Notes: generated from the letters alone by a model not told the origin. A stretch of DNA of 5,798 nucleotides from an uncultured Oscillospiraceae bacterium (GCA_947628265.1 CANQZF010000119.1:1-5798), one strand, 5' to 3'. Counted from the stretch's first letter, positions 1 to 5,669 are shown. Made by a program: numbers and translations.

Positions 1-245
1 TCTATTGTCCCCAGCAGCTCCTCCTGGGTGACGTTCTCAGGGAGGAGTACGCTTTTTGTCTCGATGCCCAGACTCCCGCACCGCTTTATGGCTCCGCGCT
101 CGTAGTAGATGTCCGCGTCGTTTTCCCCCACGCGTACCAGCGCCAACGTGGGAAGGACGCCGCGCTCCCTGAGGGCGGCGGCGCGGGCCTTTGTCTTTTC
201 ATTGAGCGCCGCCGCTGCCGGCGCTCCCTTCAACAGTGTGGCCAT
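1..245 (-). CDS. folD: FolD-type methylenetetrahydrofolate dehydrogenase/cyclohydrolase, N-terminal part (runs off the left edge)
   Basis: The 81 visible codons match the N-terminal domain of FolD, the cytosolic enzyme interconverting 5,10-methylene-THF, 5,10-methenyl-THF and 10-formyl-THF. Seen: a start MATLLKGAPAAAALNEK resembling the usual opening helix, then PTLALVRVGEN (residues 32-42), then YYERGAIKRCGSLGI (47-61), then LLPENVTQEELL (67-78), in the same order and spacing as in E. coli FolD. Aligned without gaps from the VG pair, Tyr48 matches catalytic Tyr50 of E. coli, but the lysine of the YxxxK motif (Lys54 there) is Ala52 here. The ATG at 243-245 has a GGAGG ribosome site seven bases upstream (253-257) and a near-consensus promoter further up. 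The C-terminal NADP-binding domain lies outside the window, so activity cannot be judged. A FolD-like paralogue with changed chemistry is possible; family membership is fairly secure. Confidence 0.88.
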   Translation of the reverse strand, partial: MATLLKGAPAAAALNEKTKARAAALRERGVLPTLALVRVGENDADIYYERGAIKRCGSLGIETKSVLLPENVTQEELLGTI

Positions 246-270
246 AGGTCATCCTCCGCGTTTTTCTTCA

Positions 271-299
271 AGTATAGGTCGTTTTCCCAGCCCTGTCAA
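271..299 (-). promoter_or_regulatory. sigma-A promoter for folD
   Basis: On the minus strand a perfect -35 box TTGACA (294-299) is separated by exactly 17 bases from -10 TATACT (271-276). Transcription should begin near 264, giving a 5' leader of about 20 bases that contains the GGAGG site. This is one of the strongest promoter matches in the window and shows folD is transcribed separately from the lipoprotein gene behind it. Confidence 0.85.
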
Positions 300-301
300 T
301 G

Positions 302-332
302 AAAAATTCCGCCCCTCACAACGGAGGGGCGG
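302..332 (-). terminator. Rho-independent terminator of the lipoprotein gene
   Basis: On the minus strand a 9-bp GC-rich stem (arms 324-332 and 309-317, CCGCCCCTC on minus) with a 6-base loop is followed directly by AATTTTTC (301-308). It lies 16 bases beyond the lipoprotein stop codon. The -35 box of folD begins only a few bases further on, so the terminator insulates the two units. The adjoining G-rich run (333-348) repeats part of the arm (GGAGGGGCGG) and could form a competing pairing. Confidence 0.85.
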
Positions 333-348
333 AAGGGCGGAGGGGCGG

Positions 349-693
349 TTAATGAACGAAGCTGTATTTTACGCCGTGCCGGCTGGTGTTGCCGGTCCCG
401 ACGCCCATACCGGCGGAGCCGTTGGCGCCGTTTGTACCGGTCGTGCCGGTGTTGCCGTTAGCGCCGCCGTTTACGTTACCGTCCCGGTTGTCGGTGGCGT
501 TTCGGTCGCTGCCGTCAAAGATGTCGTCGCCCAGATCGCGCACATCATCGCCAAGGTCCCGCATGTCGTCGCCCAGGCCGTCGCCGATGACGCCGTCCTT
601 TGTATTGTCGCTCCTGTCCGCGTCGGAGTTGCCGCAGGCCGCCAGCGACAGGACCAGAAGCAGGGAAAGTACGATACTAACTGCTTTTTTCAT
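349..693 (-). CDS. small Asp/Gly/Asn-rich lipoprotein of unknown function
   Basis: 114 residues. Seen: a lipoprotein signal peptide with MKK, a hydrophobic run VSIVLSLLLVLSL (residues 5-17) and lipobox LAAC, so Cys20 would be lipidated and the mature protein anchored outside the membrane. Residues 41-60 are a 7-residue repeat (GDDMRDL, GDDVRDL, GDDIFDG), strongly acidic. Residues 64-102 are low-complexity Asn/Gly/Thr, including DNRDGNVNG, which loosely recalls a calcium-binding loop. The tail RHGVKYSFVH is basic/aromatic. The ATG at 691-693 has an AGGAGG site four bases upstream (698-703). It is a single-gene unit ending in its own terminator. I see no convincing promoter upstream. Similar short acidic lipoproteins are, to my recollection, common in Oscillospiraceae without known function; cation binding or a cell-wall spacer role is only a guess. 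Confidence 0.85.
   Translation of the reverse strand: MKKAVSIVLSLLLVLSLAACGNSDADRSDNTKDGVIGDGLGDDMRDLGDDVRDLGDDIFDGSDRNATDNRDGNVNGGANGNTGTTGTNGANGSAGMGVGTGNTSRHGVKYSFVH
521..583 (-). repeat. three tandem 21-bp coding repeats in the lipoprotein gene
   Basis: Units 521-541, 542-562 and 563-583 follow each other without gaps; the outer two begin with the same 14 bases (ATGTCGTCGCCCAG), the middle one is diverged. Each unit is seven codons and produces the GDDxRDL heptad of residues 37-57 or so. The divergence is mostly synonymous or conservative, so the heptad appears to be kept by selection. Confidence 0.75.
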
Positions 694-703
694 AGTTCCT
701 CCT

Positions 704-951
704 CATTTAAGGTCATTGACCGTAAAATCAAATGCGGAACTATTATTTGCGCGGCGGCGGCGTTTGATACGCTCCGAGTGTCCCGCTCAAATTCCACTTT
801 GAACCAAAAATGGAAACGAGCATACGGTTTGACGCGGAGAGTCCCGGGGGATTGGTGTTAAAATGCACAAATTATGAAAGTCCTGCTTGCCGTAAAATTC
901 ATATTCATATGAAAATAGCTTTTCGCCCTTGCCAAAATGCAGGATGGCGCA
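704..951. other. non-coding divergent spacer between the lipoprotein and aminotransferase genes
   Basis: I see no credible gene here; the frames open across it are shadows of neighbours or lack ribosome sites. It holds a GC run (GCGGCGGCGGCG, about 750-762), a perfect 10-bp palindrome TTCATATGAA (904-913), and the first copy of an 18-bp near-perfect direct repeat (718-735) whose partner (958-975) lies at the aminotransferase transcription start. A third, weaker resemblance (CCGTAAAATTCATAT) sits at 890-904. No clear promoter for the lipoprotein gene could be assigned; TTGAGC/TATCAA on the minus strand has only a 15-base spacer. Confidence 0.5.
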
Positions 952-957
952 TATAAT
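929..957 (+). promoter_or_regulatory. sigma-A promoter for the aminotransferase gene
   Basis: A -35 TTGCCA (929-934), a 17-base spacer and a perfect -10 TATAAT (952-957). Transcription should start around 963-965, about 30 bases before the chosen ATG. Because the promoter lies inside the longest open frame, it also argues against the upstream start at 929. Confidence 0.85.
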
Positions 958-994
958 GACTGTAAAATCAAATGAAGATTGGGGATATTCCGTT

Positions 995-2194
995 ATGAAA
1001 AGCTTATCCGCCGCCGCCACAGCCATCAAGCCATCCGCCACCCTCGCCATCAACGCCCTCAGCCAGGAGCTGAAGGCCCAGGGCGTGGACGTTGTCAGCT
1101 TCGGCGCTGGCGAGACCGATTTCTTCACGCCCGACCCCATCAAGGCCGCCGGCATCGCCGCCATCGAGGGGAACAAGTCCTACTACACCGCCTCTTCCGG
1201 CATCGCGCCCCTCAAAAAGGCCATCTGCGGCTATATGGAAAAGACCTTCGGCGTGAAGTATGAGCCGAAAAACATCTGCGTCACCTCCGGCGCCAAGCAC
1301 GTCCTCTACATAGCTATGCGCGTCATGCTGAACCCCGGGGACGAAGTGATCCTCCCCGCGCCCTACTGGGTGACCTACGAGGAGGCCATCCGCATGTGCG
1401 GCGCGACCCCCGTTATTTTAAAGACCGATGAGAAGAGCCGCTTCAAGATAAGCCCCGAGCAGCTCTCCGCCGCCATCACCGACAAGACCAAGTGCCTCAT
1501 TCTCACAAACCCCTCCAACCCCACCGGGATGCTCTACTCCGAGGAGGAGATGCGCGCCCTCGGCAAGGTCATCGTGGACAACGACCTCTACCTCATCGAC
1601 GACGAGATTTACGCCACGCTGGTCTATGAGGGCAAGTTCGTCTCCGCCGCCGCCATCGACCCGGAGCTCTACGCCCGCACCGTGGTGGTCAACGGCGTGT
1701 CCAAGACCTACGCCATGACCGGCTGGCGCATCGGCTTTGCCGCCGGCCCCCAGCCCATCATCAAGCTCATGGACACCTACCTCAGCCACTCCACCGGCAA
1801 CGCCTGCAACATCGCCCAGTACGCCGCCATCGAGGCCTACAGTTGCGACCAGACCTGCGTGGAGAATATGCGCCAGGAGTTCCAGCGCCGCAGGGCCTAC
1901 TTCGTGGAGCGCGTCAACGCCATGGACAAGGTGAGCTGCCTTCCCCCGGACGGGGCCTTCTACATCTTCATGGACGTCTCCAAGACCTTCGGCTCCACCC
2001 TCTGCGGGGAAAAAATCAATGACTCCTCCGACTTCGCCCAGGCGCTTTTGAAGCACGGCCTGGTGGCCACCGTCCCCGGCGTGGCCTTCGGCTCCACGAG
2101 CCACATCCGCTGGAGCTACGCCACCAGCATGGAGAACATCAAAAAGGGCTTGGACAGATTGGAAAAGTTCCTTAATAACGAACCGATTGCCTGA
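995..2194 (+). CDS. class I PLP-dependent aminotransferase, aspartate aminotransferase (subgroup Ib) type
   Basis: 399 residues, the usual length. It would transfer an amino group from aspartate (or a similar amino acid) to 2-oxoglutarate in the cytosol. Seen, in family order: opening MKSLSAAATAIKPSATLAIN as in Thermus AspAT; FGAGETDF (36-43, Thr where Pro is usual); PYWVTY (123-128) with the ring-stacking Trp125; NPSNPTG (172-178) with Asn175; DDEIY (202-206) with the pyridine-binding Asp and Tyr206; SKTYAMTGWRIG (236-247) with Schiff-base Lys237 and phosphate-binding Arg245; IRWSYATS (371-378) with carboxylate-binding Arg372. Lys101 in SGAKHVL aligns with the lysine that reads the distal carboxylate in subgroup Ib enzymes, favouring aspartate. 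Start 995 is chosen because the family begins there and the promoter lies just upstream; the ribosome site (GGGGA, about 981-985) is weak. It is a single-gene unit. The symbol aspC or aspB would be usual, but exact substrate is not provable from sequence. Confidence 0.93.
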   Translation: MKSLSAAATAIKPSATLAINALSQELKAQGVDVVSFGAGETDFFTPDPIKAAGIAAIEGNKSYYTASSGIAPLKKAICGYMEKTFGVKYEPKNICVTSGAKHVLYIAMRVMLNPGDEVILPAPYWVTYEEAIRMCGATPVILKTDEKSRFKISPEQLSAAITDKTKCLILTNPSNPTGMLYSEEEMRALGKVIVDNDLYLIDDEIYATLVYEGKFVSAAAIDPELYARTVVVNGVSKTYAMTGWRIGFAAGPQPIIKLMDTYLSHSTGNACNIAQYAAIEAYSCDQTCVENMRQEFQRRRAYFVERVNAMDKVSCLPPDGAFYIFMDVSKTFGSTLCGEKINDSSDFAQALLKHGLVATVPGVAFGSTSHIRWSYATSMENIKKGLDRLEKFLNNEPIA

Positions 2195-2202
2195 ATGACC
2201 AT

Positions 2203-2234
2203 CCCCCCGGAACCTTCCGGGGGGAAATTTTTTT
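2203..2234 (+). terminator. Rho-independent terminator of the aminotransferase gene
   Basis: CCCCCCGGAA (2203-2212) pairs with TTCCGGGGGG (2215-2224), followed by AAATTTTTTT. The innermost pairs probably open to form a normal loop. It starts eight bases after the stop codon and should separate the aminotransferase from the sigma-factor operon. Confidence 0.95.
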
Positions 2235-2267
2235 GTATCCGGCCATAATACAAAGGCTTTCGGATAC
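2235..2267 (+). promoter_or_regulatory. 7-bp inverted repeat ahead of the sigma-factor gene (possible operator or leader hairpin)
   Basis: GTATCCG (2235-2241) and CGGATAC (2261-2267) are perfect inverted copies separated by 19 bases, with a smaller AAAGGCTTT dyad (2252-2260) against the right arm. It lies between the upstream terminator and the sigma-factor ribosome site. A possible -10 TATATT follows at 2271-2276, but no good -35 accompanies it, so the promoter could be of the ECF type or undetected. Confidence 0.35.
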
Positions 2268-2303
2268 GTCTATATTCATGAAGGGCCTTTCAAAGATAGA
2301 AAA

Positions 2304-2309
2304 AGGAGG
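2304..2309 (+). promoter_or_regulatory. ribosome binding site that fixes a GTG start for the sigma factor
   Basis: AGGAGG lies seven bases before GTG at 2317-2319. In the same frame, the upstream ATG at 2278 and TTG at 2233 have no comparable site, so translation should begin at the GTG. Confidence 0.8.
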
Positions 2310-2316
2310 CGGCGAC

Positions 2317-2865
2317 GTGGAGGACCAACAAATCATTGAGCTTTTCTGGTCGAGAGACGAGGCGGCGATTTTGATGGCGCGGCAGAAGTACGGCGACTTT
2401 TGCCGCGCCCTGTCCCAGCGCCTTCTGGGCAGCACCCGTGACGCGGAGGAATGCGTATCGGACATGCTTTTGCGGCTCTGGAGCTCCATCCCGCCCCAGA
2501 GGCCCAAGTCCCTGCGGGCGTATATGGCAAAAATAACCAGAAATCTCTGCGTGGACCGCTGGCGCTCCGGCGCAAACGGCCTGGAGCTCAAAGAGCTCAC
2601 CGCCGAGCTGGAGGACGCCCTGCCCGGACTTCCCAGCGCGGAGAGTGAATTTGACGCCCGCGCCGTGGGGGAGGTCCTGGACGGGTGGCTCCGGGGCCTT
2701 TCCGTGGAGGACCGGACGCTTTTTGTCCGGCGGTACTATTACGGTGAGACGGTCCGGTCCATCGCCGAGGGCCGGGGAGTGCCGGAGGGCCGCCTGGCGC
2801 AGAAGCTCATGAGACTGAGGGCCTCCCTGCGCCGCGCCCTGGAGAAGGAGGGAATTTCAATATGA
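2317..2865 (+). CDS. ECF-like sigma-70 family RNA polymerase sigma factor
   Basis: 182 residues from the GTG start, typical of small two-domain (sigma2 plus sigma4) factors that direct RNA polymerase to a specific regulon. Seen: residues about 20-84 form region 2, with DAEECVSDMLLRLW (42-55, core-binding region 2.2) and LRAYMAKITRNLCVDRWRS (66-84, the -10 recognition segment). Residues about 115-176 form region 4, with LSVEDRTLFVRRYYYGETVRSIAEG as two approaches to a helix-turn-helix and a basic last helix (RLRASLRRAL, 166-175) for -35 contact. The linker (85-112) is short and acidic, with no region 3. The stop overlaps the next gene's start (ATGA), so the two are translationally coupled; the partner is a membrane protein, as expected for an anti-sigma. 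Autoregulation is likely from family habit but not shown here. The regulon is unknown. Confidence 0.88.
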   Translation: MEDQQIIELFWSRDEAAILMARQKYGDFCRALSQRLLGSTRDAEECVSDMLLRLWSSIPPQRPKSLRAYMAKITRNLCVDRWRSGANGLELKELTAELEDALPGLPSAESEFDARAVGEVLDGWLRGLSVEDRTLFVRRYYYGETVRSIAEGRGVPEGRLAQKLMRLRASLRRALEKEGISI

Positions 2866-4391
2866 ACGAGAGAAGTCTGCGCCTTTTGACCTCCATCGGC
2901 GAGATCGGCCCCGACCTTGCGGAGGAGGCCGCCGGGGAGATGGGACAAAAGAGCAAAAAAAAGCGGGGGAGACGCGCCCTTTTCGCCACTCTGGGTTCCG
3001 TCGCGGCGGCGGCGGTGCTCATCGTGGCGGGGTTCTACCTCATCCCCACCGGACATTCCGGCGGCTTCGGTGTGGACAGCCAGGACGGGCCGGGGAGCTA
3101 TGTTTTCTATGAGGGACCCATCCTGCCCCTGACCTTGCGGGAGGAGGACGGGAGCATAAGCGCCCAGCGCACTGTCACCCTGGACTTTTCCGGCTGGGAC
3201 GAGGACCGGGCGGAGATGCGCGTCCTGGACAGCTATGTCCTGACCAACACATCGGGAGAGGACCGGACGGTGGACGTCCTCTATCCCTTCATTGAGCGGT
3301 TTTACGATGTCGCCGGGAAGAGGCCCAAGCTCTGGCTGGGCGGCCAGGAGCTTGAGACCTCCCTCATAGCCGGGTACTACGCCGGGGGCTACGAGGGGGC
3401 CTGGGAGGGGACCATCGGCGGGGACGAGAATGAGGGCAGCGTCAATATGAACTACCCCGACTCCTGGGAGGACTACCGGGACCTTTTGGCGGATGGCGGC
3501 TATTTTGACGCGGCGGTGAGTCCGTACCCCGATTTCACCGGCGTCACGGCGTATGTCTACGACCTCTATGACCCCTGGTATACCCTCGCGGAGGGCCAGG
3601 AGGCCACCAGCCCCGTACTGAGGCTCGGCTTTGACCTGGACTTTTCCAAAACGCGGCTCCTCCACACCGGCGGCTTCTCCGGCTGGACGGTGGATCAGAA
3701 GGCGGGGTACATGGAGTACCTCTATCACATCCCCCGCGCCACTGCCGCCGCCTATCAGGACGACGGGCGCAGGACCCTCATCGCCGTGGGGGAGGACCCC
3801 GGAGAGCCCAAGCTCCAGGGCTTCACCTCCACCCAGGACAGCGCCCAGCCCATGGAGGCCGGAGCCACGGTCACAAGGCGGGAGGTGGACCTGGAGGCGT
3901 ACCTGCGCGCCCTGGCCCAGGAGGCGTACGCGGGATACGACGGCCTGGAGGGGCGGCCGGACTTTGAGACGGTCTTTGGACAGTTCAAGCTGTGGCTCAT
4001 CACCGACGGGCCCCTGGCCCCGGAGCCCAGGGAGCGGTACGTGGACGGCGAGCTTCGGTTTTCCGAGGCGGCCTCCCTGGACCGGGTGATGTGGCTGGAG
4101 GCGAAGATCACCGTTCCCGCGAACGGCTCCGTCACGCTGACGGCGGAGCTTACGAAGGAGGGCAGCTCCAACCCCTACGCGTCCCGGCACAGCATTGCGG
4201 GCGCCTCGGAATACGAGCTTGCCACCCGCGTGGGCTCCTGCCTTACCTTCACCGGCCAATCCGCCACCCTGGAGGACGCCGGCAAAGTGGAGCTCGTCCG
4301 GCAGAACTTTGGATTTGACCCGGAAAAGGGCCAAAAAACCGTGGACCTCACGGAGGAAATCTACTTTTTGGCGGTGAGAAAAGCGGAATAG
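2862..4391 (+). CDS. single-pass membrane protein with large external domain; probable anti-sigma factor or sensor
   Basis: 509 residues. Seen: a 38-residue N-terminus (MNERSLRLLTSIGEIGPDLAEEA, then basic KKKRGRR at 32-38), one membrane segment at about 39-62, and about 445 external residues. The positive charges before the membrane span place the N-terminus inside. The external part is rich in aromatic and acidic residues and beta-like stretches, with SYVLTNTSGEDRTVDVLYPF (124-143) and AKITVPANGSVTLTAEL (414-430) looking like beta-sandwich edges. Only one cysteine (460) is present, and the short cytosolic arm has no HxxxCxxC zinc motif of classical ZAS anti-sigmas. Its ATG overlaps the sigma-factor stop (ATGA); AGGAGG sits ten bases upstream (2846-2851). 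By context the cytosolic arm would hold the sigma factor and the outer domain would sense the envelope; this is inference. I do not recognise the outer domain. No terminator follows. Confidence 0.85.
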   Translation: MNERSLRLLTSIGEIGPDLAEEAAGEMGQKSKKKRGRRALFATLGSVAAAAVLIVAGFYLIPTGHSGGFGVDSQDGPGSYVFYEGPILPLTLREEDGSISAQRTVTLDFSGWDEDRAEMRVLDSYVLTNTSGEDRTVDVLYPFIERFYDVAGKRPKLWLGGQELETSLIAGYYAGGYEGAWEGTIGGDENEGSVNMNYPDSWEDYRDLLADGGYFDAAVSPYPDFTGVTAYVYDLYDPWYTLAEGQEATSPVLRLGFDLDFSKTRLLHTGGFSGWTVDQKAGYMEYLYHIPRATAAAYQDDGRRTLIAVGEDPGEPKLQGFTSTQDSAQPMEAGATVTRREVDLEAYLRALAQEAYAGYDGLEGRPDFETVFGQFKLWLITDGPLAPEPRERYVDGELRFSEAASLDRVMWLEAKITVPANGSVTLTAELTKEGSSNPYASRHSIAGASEYELATRVGSCLTFTGQSATLEDAGKVELVRQNFGFDPEKGQKTVDLTEEIYFLAVRKAE

Positions 4392-4404
4392 GCTTGAAAT
4401 ATTG

Positions 4405-4433
4405 TTGCAGATCCAATGGGACGATGGTAAAAT
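4405..4433 (+). promoter_or_regulatory. sigma-A promoter for the two downstream small genes
   Basis: TTGCAG (4405-4410), a 17-base spacer and TAAAAT (4428-4433). Transcription should start near 4440, about 33 bases before the ATG at 4473. The -10 box lies in GTAAAATCAA, the same ten bases found at 722-731 and 962-971. Since no terminator separates the anti-sigma-like gene from this promoter, the downstream genes may also receive read-through. Confidence 0.75.
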
Positions 4434-4472
4434 CAAGGCAGGAACATTCAAATCGTCTATTGGAGGCGCGAC

Positions 4473-4904
4473 ATGAATTACGTATCTATTGATATGGTGG
4501 ACCGGAGGGTCTCCTCCTCCTGGTGGAGGGAGCTTGTGCGGCACTTTGTGAGAGCGGGGGACGAGGTGGAGCTCCGCTGCTGGAAAGAGGAGACCGAGGA
4601 GATAGAGGCGGCGTCCTGGTACGGGACTCCCACAGAGGAGCGCACCGAAATCTCCATCCGTGGAACCGTGACAGACGAGCTCCTGCGTGAATTGCTGACC
4701 GAGGAGCCCACGGACAAGAGCATCTACAACAAGATGACGCGGTATTTCACCGTCAACATCAAAAACGAGCTGGGCTATTTCTCCAGCCAACACTACGGCA
4801 CGGAGATGTATCTTGAGGACTTGCGGGAAAAGGACATCGGCTTTGTGGAGAGCGTTTTCAGCCCATATGGAGATGCCTTCAGCGTTCTCGTAGAAAGGGG
4901 ATGA
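4473..4904 (+). CDS. hypothetical protein, 143 residues, first gene of a two-gene unit
   Basis: I do not recognise this protein. Seen: no signal peptide or membrane segment, so it is probably cytosolic; an acidic mixed alpha/beta composition; a Trp-rich N-terminal part (SSSWWRELVRHF, 14-25); charged middle KEETEEIEAASWYGTPTEERTE (38-59); then TRYFTVNIKNELGYFSSQHYGTEMYLEDL (89-117), which has the look of a beta-hairpin and helix from small clostridial proteins of unknown function. The ATG at 4473 has GGAGG six bases upstream (4462-4466) and a promoter at 4405-4433. Its TGA overlaps the next ATG (ATGA), implying joint production with the DUF4275-like protein. Size, acidity and pairing would suit a small immunity-type protein, but no toxin gene is visible, so this is only a possibility. 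Confidence 0.8.
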   Translation: MNYVSIDMVDRRVSSSWWRELVRHFVRAGDEVELRCWKEETEEIEAASWYGTPTEERTEISIRGTVTDELLRELLTEEPTDKSIYNKMTRYFTVNIKNELGYFSSQHYGTEMYLEDLREKDIGFVESVFSPYGDAFSVLVERG

Positions 4905-5512
4905 TTGCCACGGAAAGCATCATGTTCCGCGTCATTAATTCGGAGGAATGGGACAGGCTCTGTGAGGAAAACCGGCGGCTGGAGGACTTTACGGAGCGGG
5001 AGAGCCGGGAAAAGCTGATGGACACCATCATGGAGGCGATCTCGGATTACGATGTCCACGTCCGGGAGTATGCCTGGAGAGAGACGGCCCGGAAAATCCT
5101 TGCCCGGGGGATCACGTGTGAGCCCGTGGAGAGGGAGCCGGTGGTACGGCAGTGGGACGGGCAGATCGACAGCCTTGTTTCAGACGATACGAAGGCCGCG
5201 GCGCGTAATTACTCAAACCAGTTTCGGTGGCACCTCTTCAGCTTTGAGCTTCTTCCCGCGCTCTCGGGGAAGGAGGCCAAAGCGGCATTTGACGCCATTG
5301 AAAAAGACAATCTTTACCTCTTTTTTGACTACGCGCCGGGGGCGTATCTCATCGAGAACGCGAATCTCCTGACCGCAGAGGATTTGGAAAATCTGAAAGA
5401 GAACAGCCCTCTCGACTACTCCGATATGTACCTCTTTGACCCCGAGGCAAAATGGACCTACGTAAGACCTCACGAGGAGTATTGCGGCCCGTATTTCTTC
5501 AAAGCGAAATAA
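4901..5512 (+). CDS. DUF4275-like protein of unknown function, second gene of the unit
   Basis: 203 residues, no signal peptide or membrane segment, hence probably cytosolic. Residues about 105-200 resemble, from memory, the DUF4275 family: FRWHLFSFELLPAL (108-121), EAKAAFDAI (125-133), NLYLFFDYAPGAYLIENANLL (137-157) and a C-terminal WTYVRPHEEYCGPYFF (185-200) with conserved-looking Trp, His-Glu, Cys and Gly-Pro-Tyr-Phe. Residues 1-100 are helical, charged and unassigned, making the protein somewhat longer than the family domain alone. The start at 4901 overlaps the previous stop (ATGA); its own ribosome site (AAAGGGG, 4894-4900) abuts the ATG too closely, so it probably depends on coupling. 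An alternative start is ATG 4922 with a weak GGAAAG. No function is known; the family call should be tested by profile search. Confidence 0.82.
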   Translation: MIATESIMFRVINSEEWDRLCEENRRLEDFTERESREKLMDTIMEAISDYDVHVREYAWRETARKILARGITCEPVEREPVVRQWDGQIDSLVSDDTKAAARNYSNQFRWHLFSFELLPALSGKEAKAAFDAIEKDNLYLFFDYAPGAYLIENANLLTAEDLENLKENSPLDYSDMYLFDPEAKWTYVRPHEEYCGPYFFKAK

Positions 5513-5517
5513 TCGGC

Positions 5518-5552
5518 AAAGGACGCTGTGTTTTTCACTCATAGCGTCCTTT
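5518..5552 (+). terminator. hairpin after the DUF4275-like gene, probable terminator
   Basis: AAAGGACGCT (5518-5527) pairs perfectly with AGCGTCCTTT (5543-5552) around a 15-base loop, five bases after the stop codon. The 3' arm ends in TTT but is followed by AAGATTTCC rather than a proper T-tract, so termination may be weak or Rho-assisted. It reads similarly from the minus strand. Confidence 0.55.
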
Positions 5553-5620
5553 AAGATTTCCAAGAAACTCAAATTCAATATTTTTTCCGGCGGCATGTAC
5601 GTCGGAAAAAAATACCTTTT

Positions 5621-5665
5621 GTTTTGCGCAGTGTGCGGCCCTACGGGCCGTGCGCGGAGCAAAAC
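5621..5665. repeat. long imperfect hairpin with 3-base loop
   Basis: Outer arm GTTTTGC (5621-5627) pairs with GCAAAAC (5659-5665) and inner GCGGCCC/GGGCCGT closes on TAC. The two 21-base arms pair with only two mismatches plus a few G-T wobbles. Confidence 0.75.
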
Positions 5666-5669
5666 AGCA

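Noticed and set aside
716..746. Possible plus-strand promoter TTGACC/TATTAT
   Set aside because: The spacer is 19 bases and a far better promoter lies next to the aminotransferase start.
109..861. 250-codon plus-strand open frame over the folD start and lipoprotein gene
   Set aside because: Antisense to two well-supported genes with promoters, ribosome sites and a terminator; its product is low-complexity and has no ribosome site.
929..994. N-terminal extension of the aminotransferase to position 929
   Set aside because: The promoter -35 and -10 boxes lie inside it, and the family alignment begins at the ATG at 995.
1418..2104. 228-codon minus-strand frame inside the aminotransferase
   Set aside because: Antisense to a gene with all catalytic motifs intact; Gly/Val/His-rich shadow composition.
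2233..2316. Upstream starts (TTG 2233, ATG 2278) for the sigma factor
   Set aside because: TTG 2233 falls in the preceding terminator's T-tract and neither has a ribosome site; AGGAGG at 2304-2309 is correctly spaced for GTG 2317.
2739..4793. 684-codon minus-strand open frame opposite the anti-sigma-like gene
   Set aside because: Typical antisense shadow in GC-rich DNA; the plus-strand gene has a ribosome site, coupling and a membrane segment, while this frame crosses two genes and has no recognisable domains.
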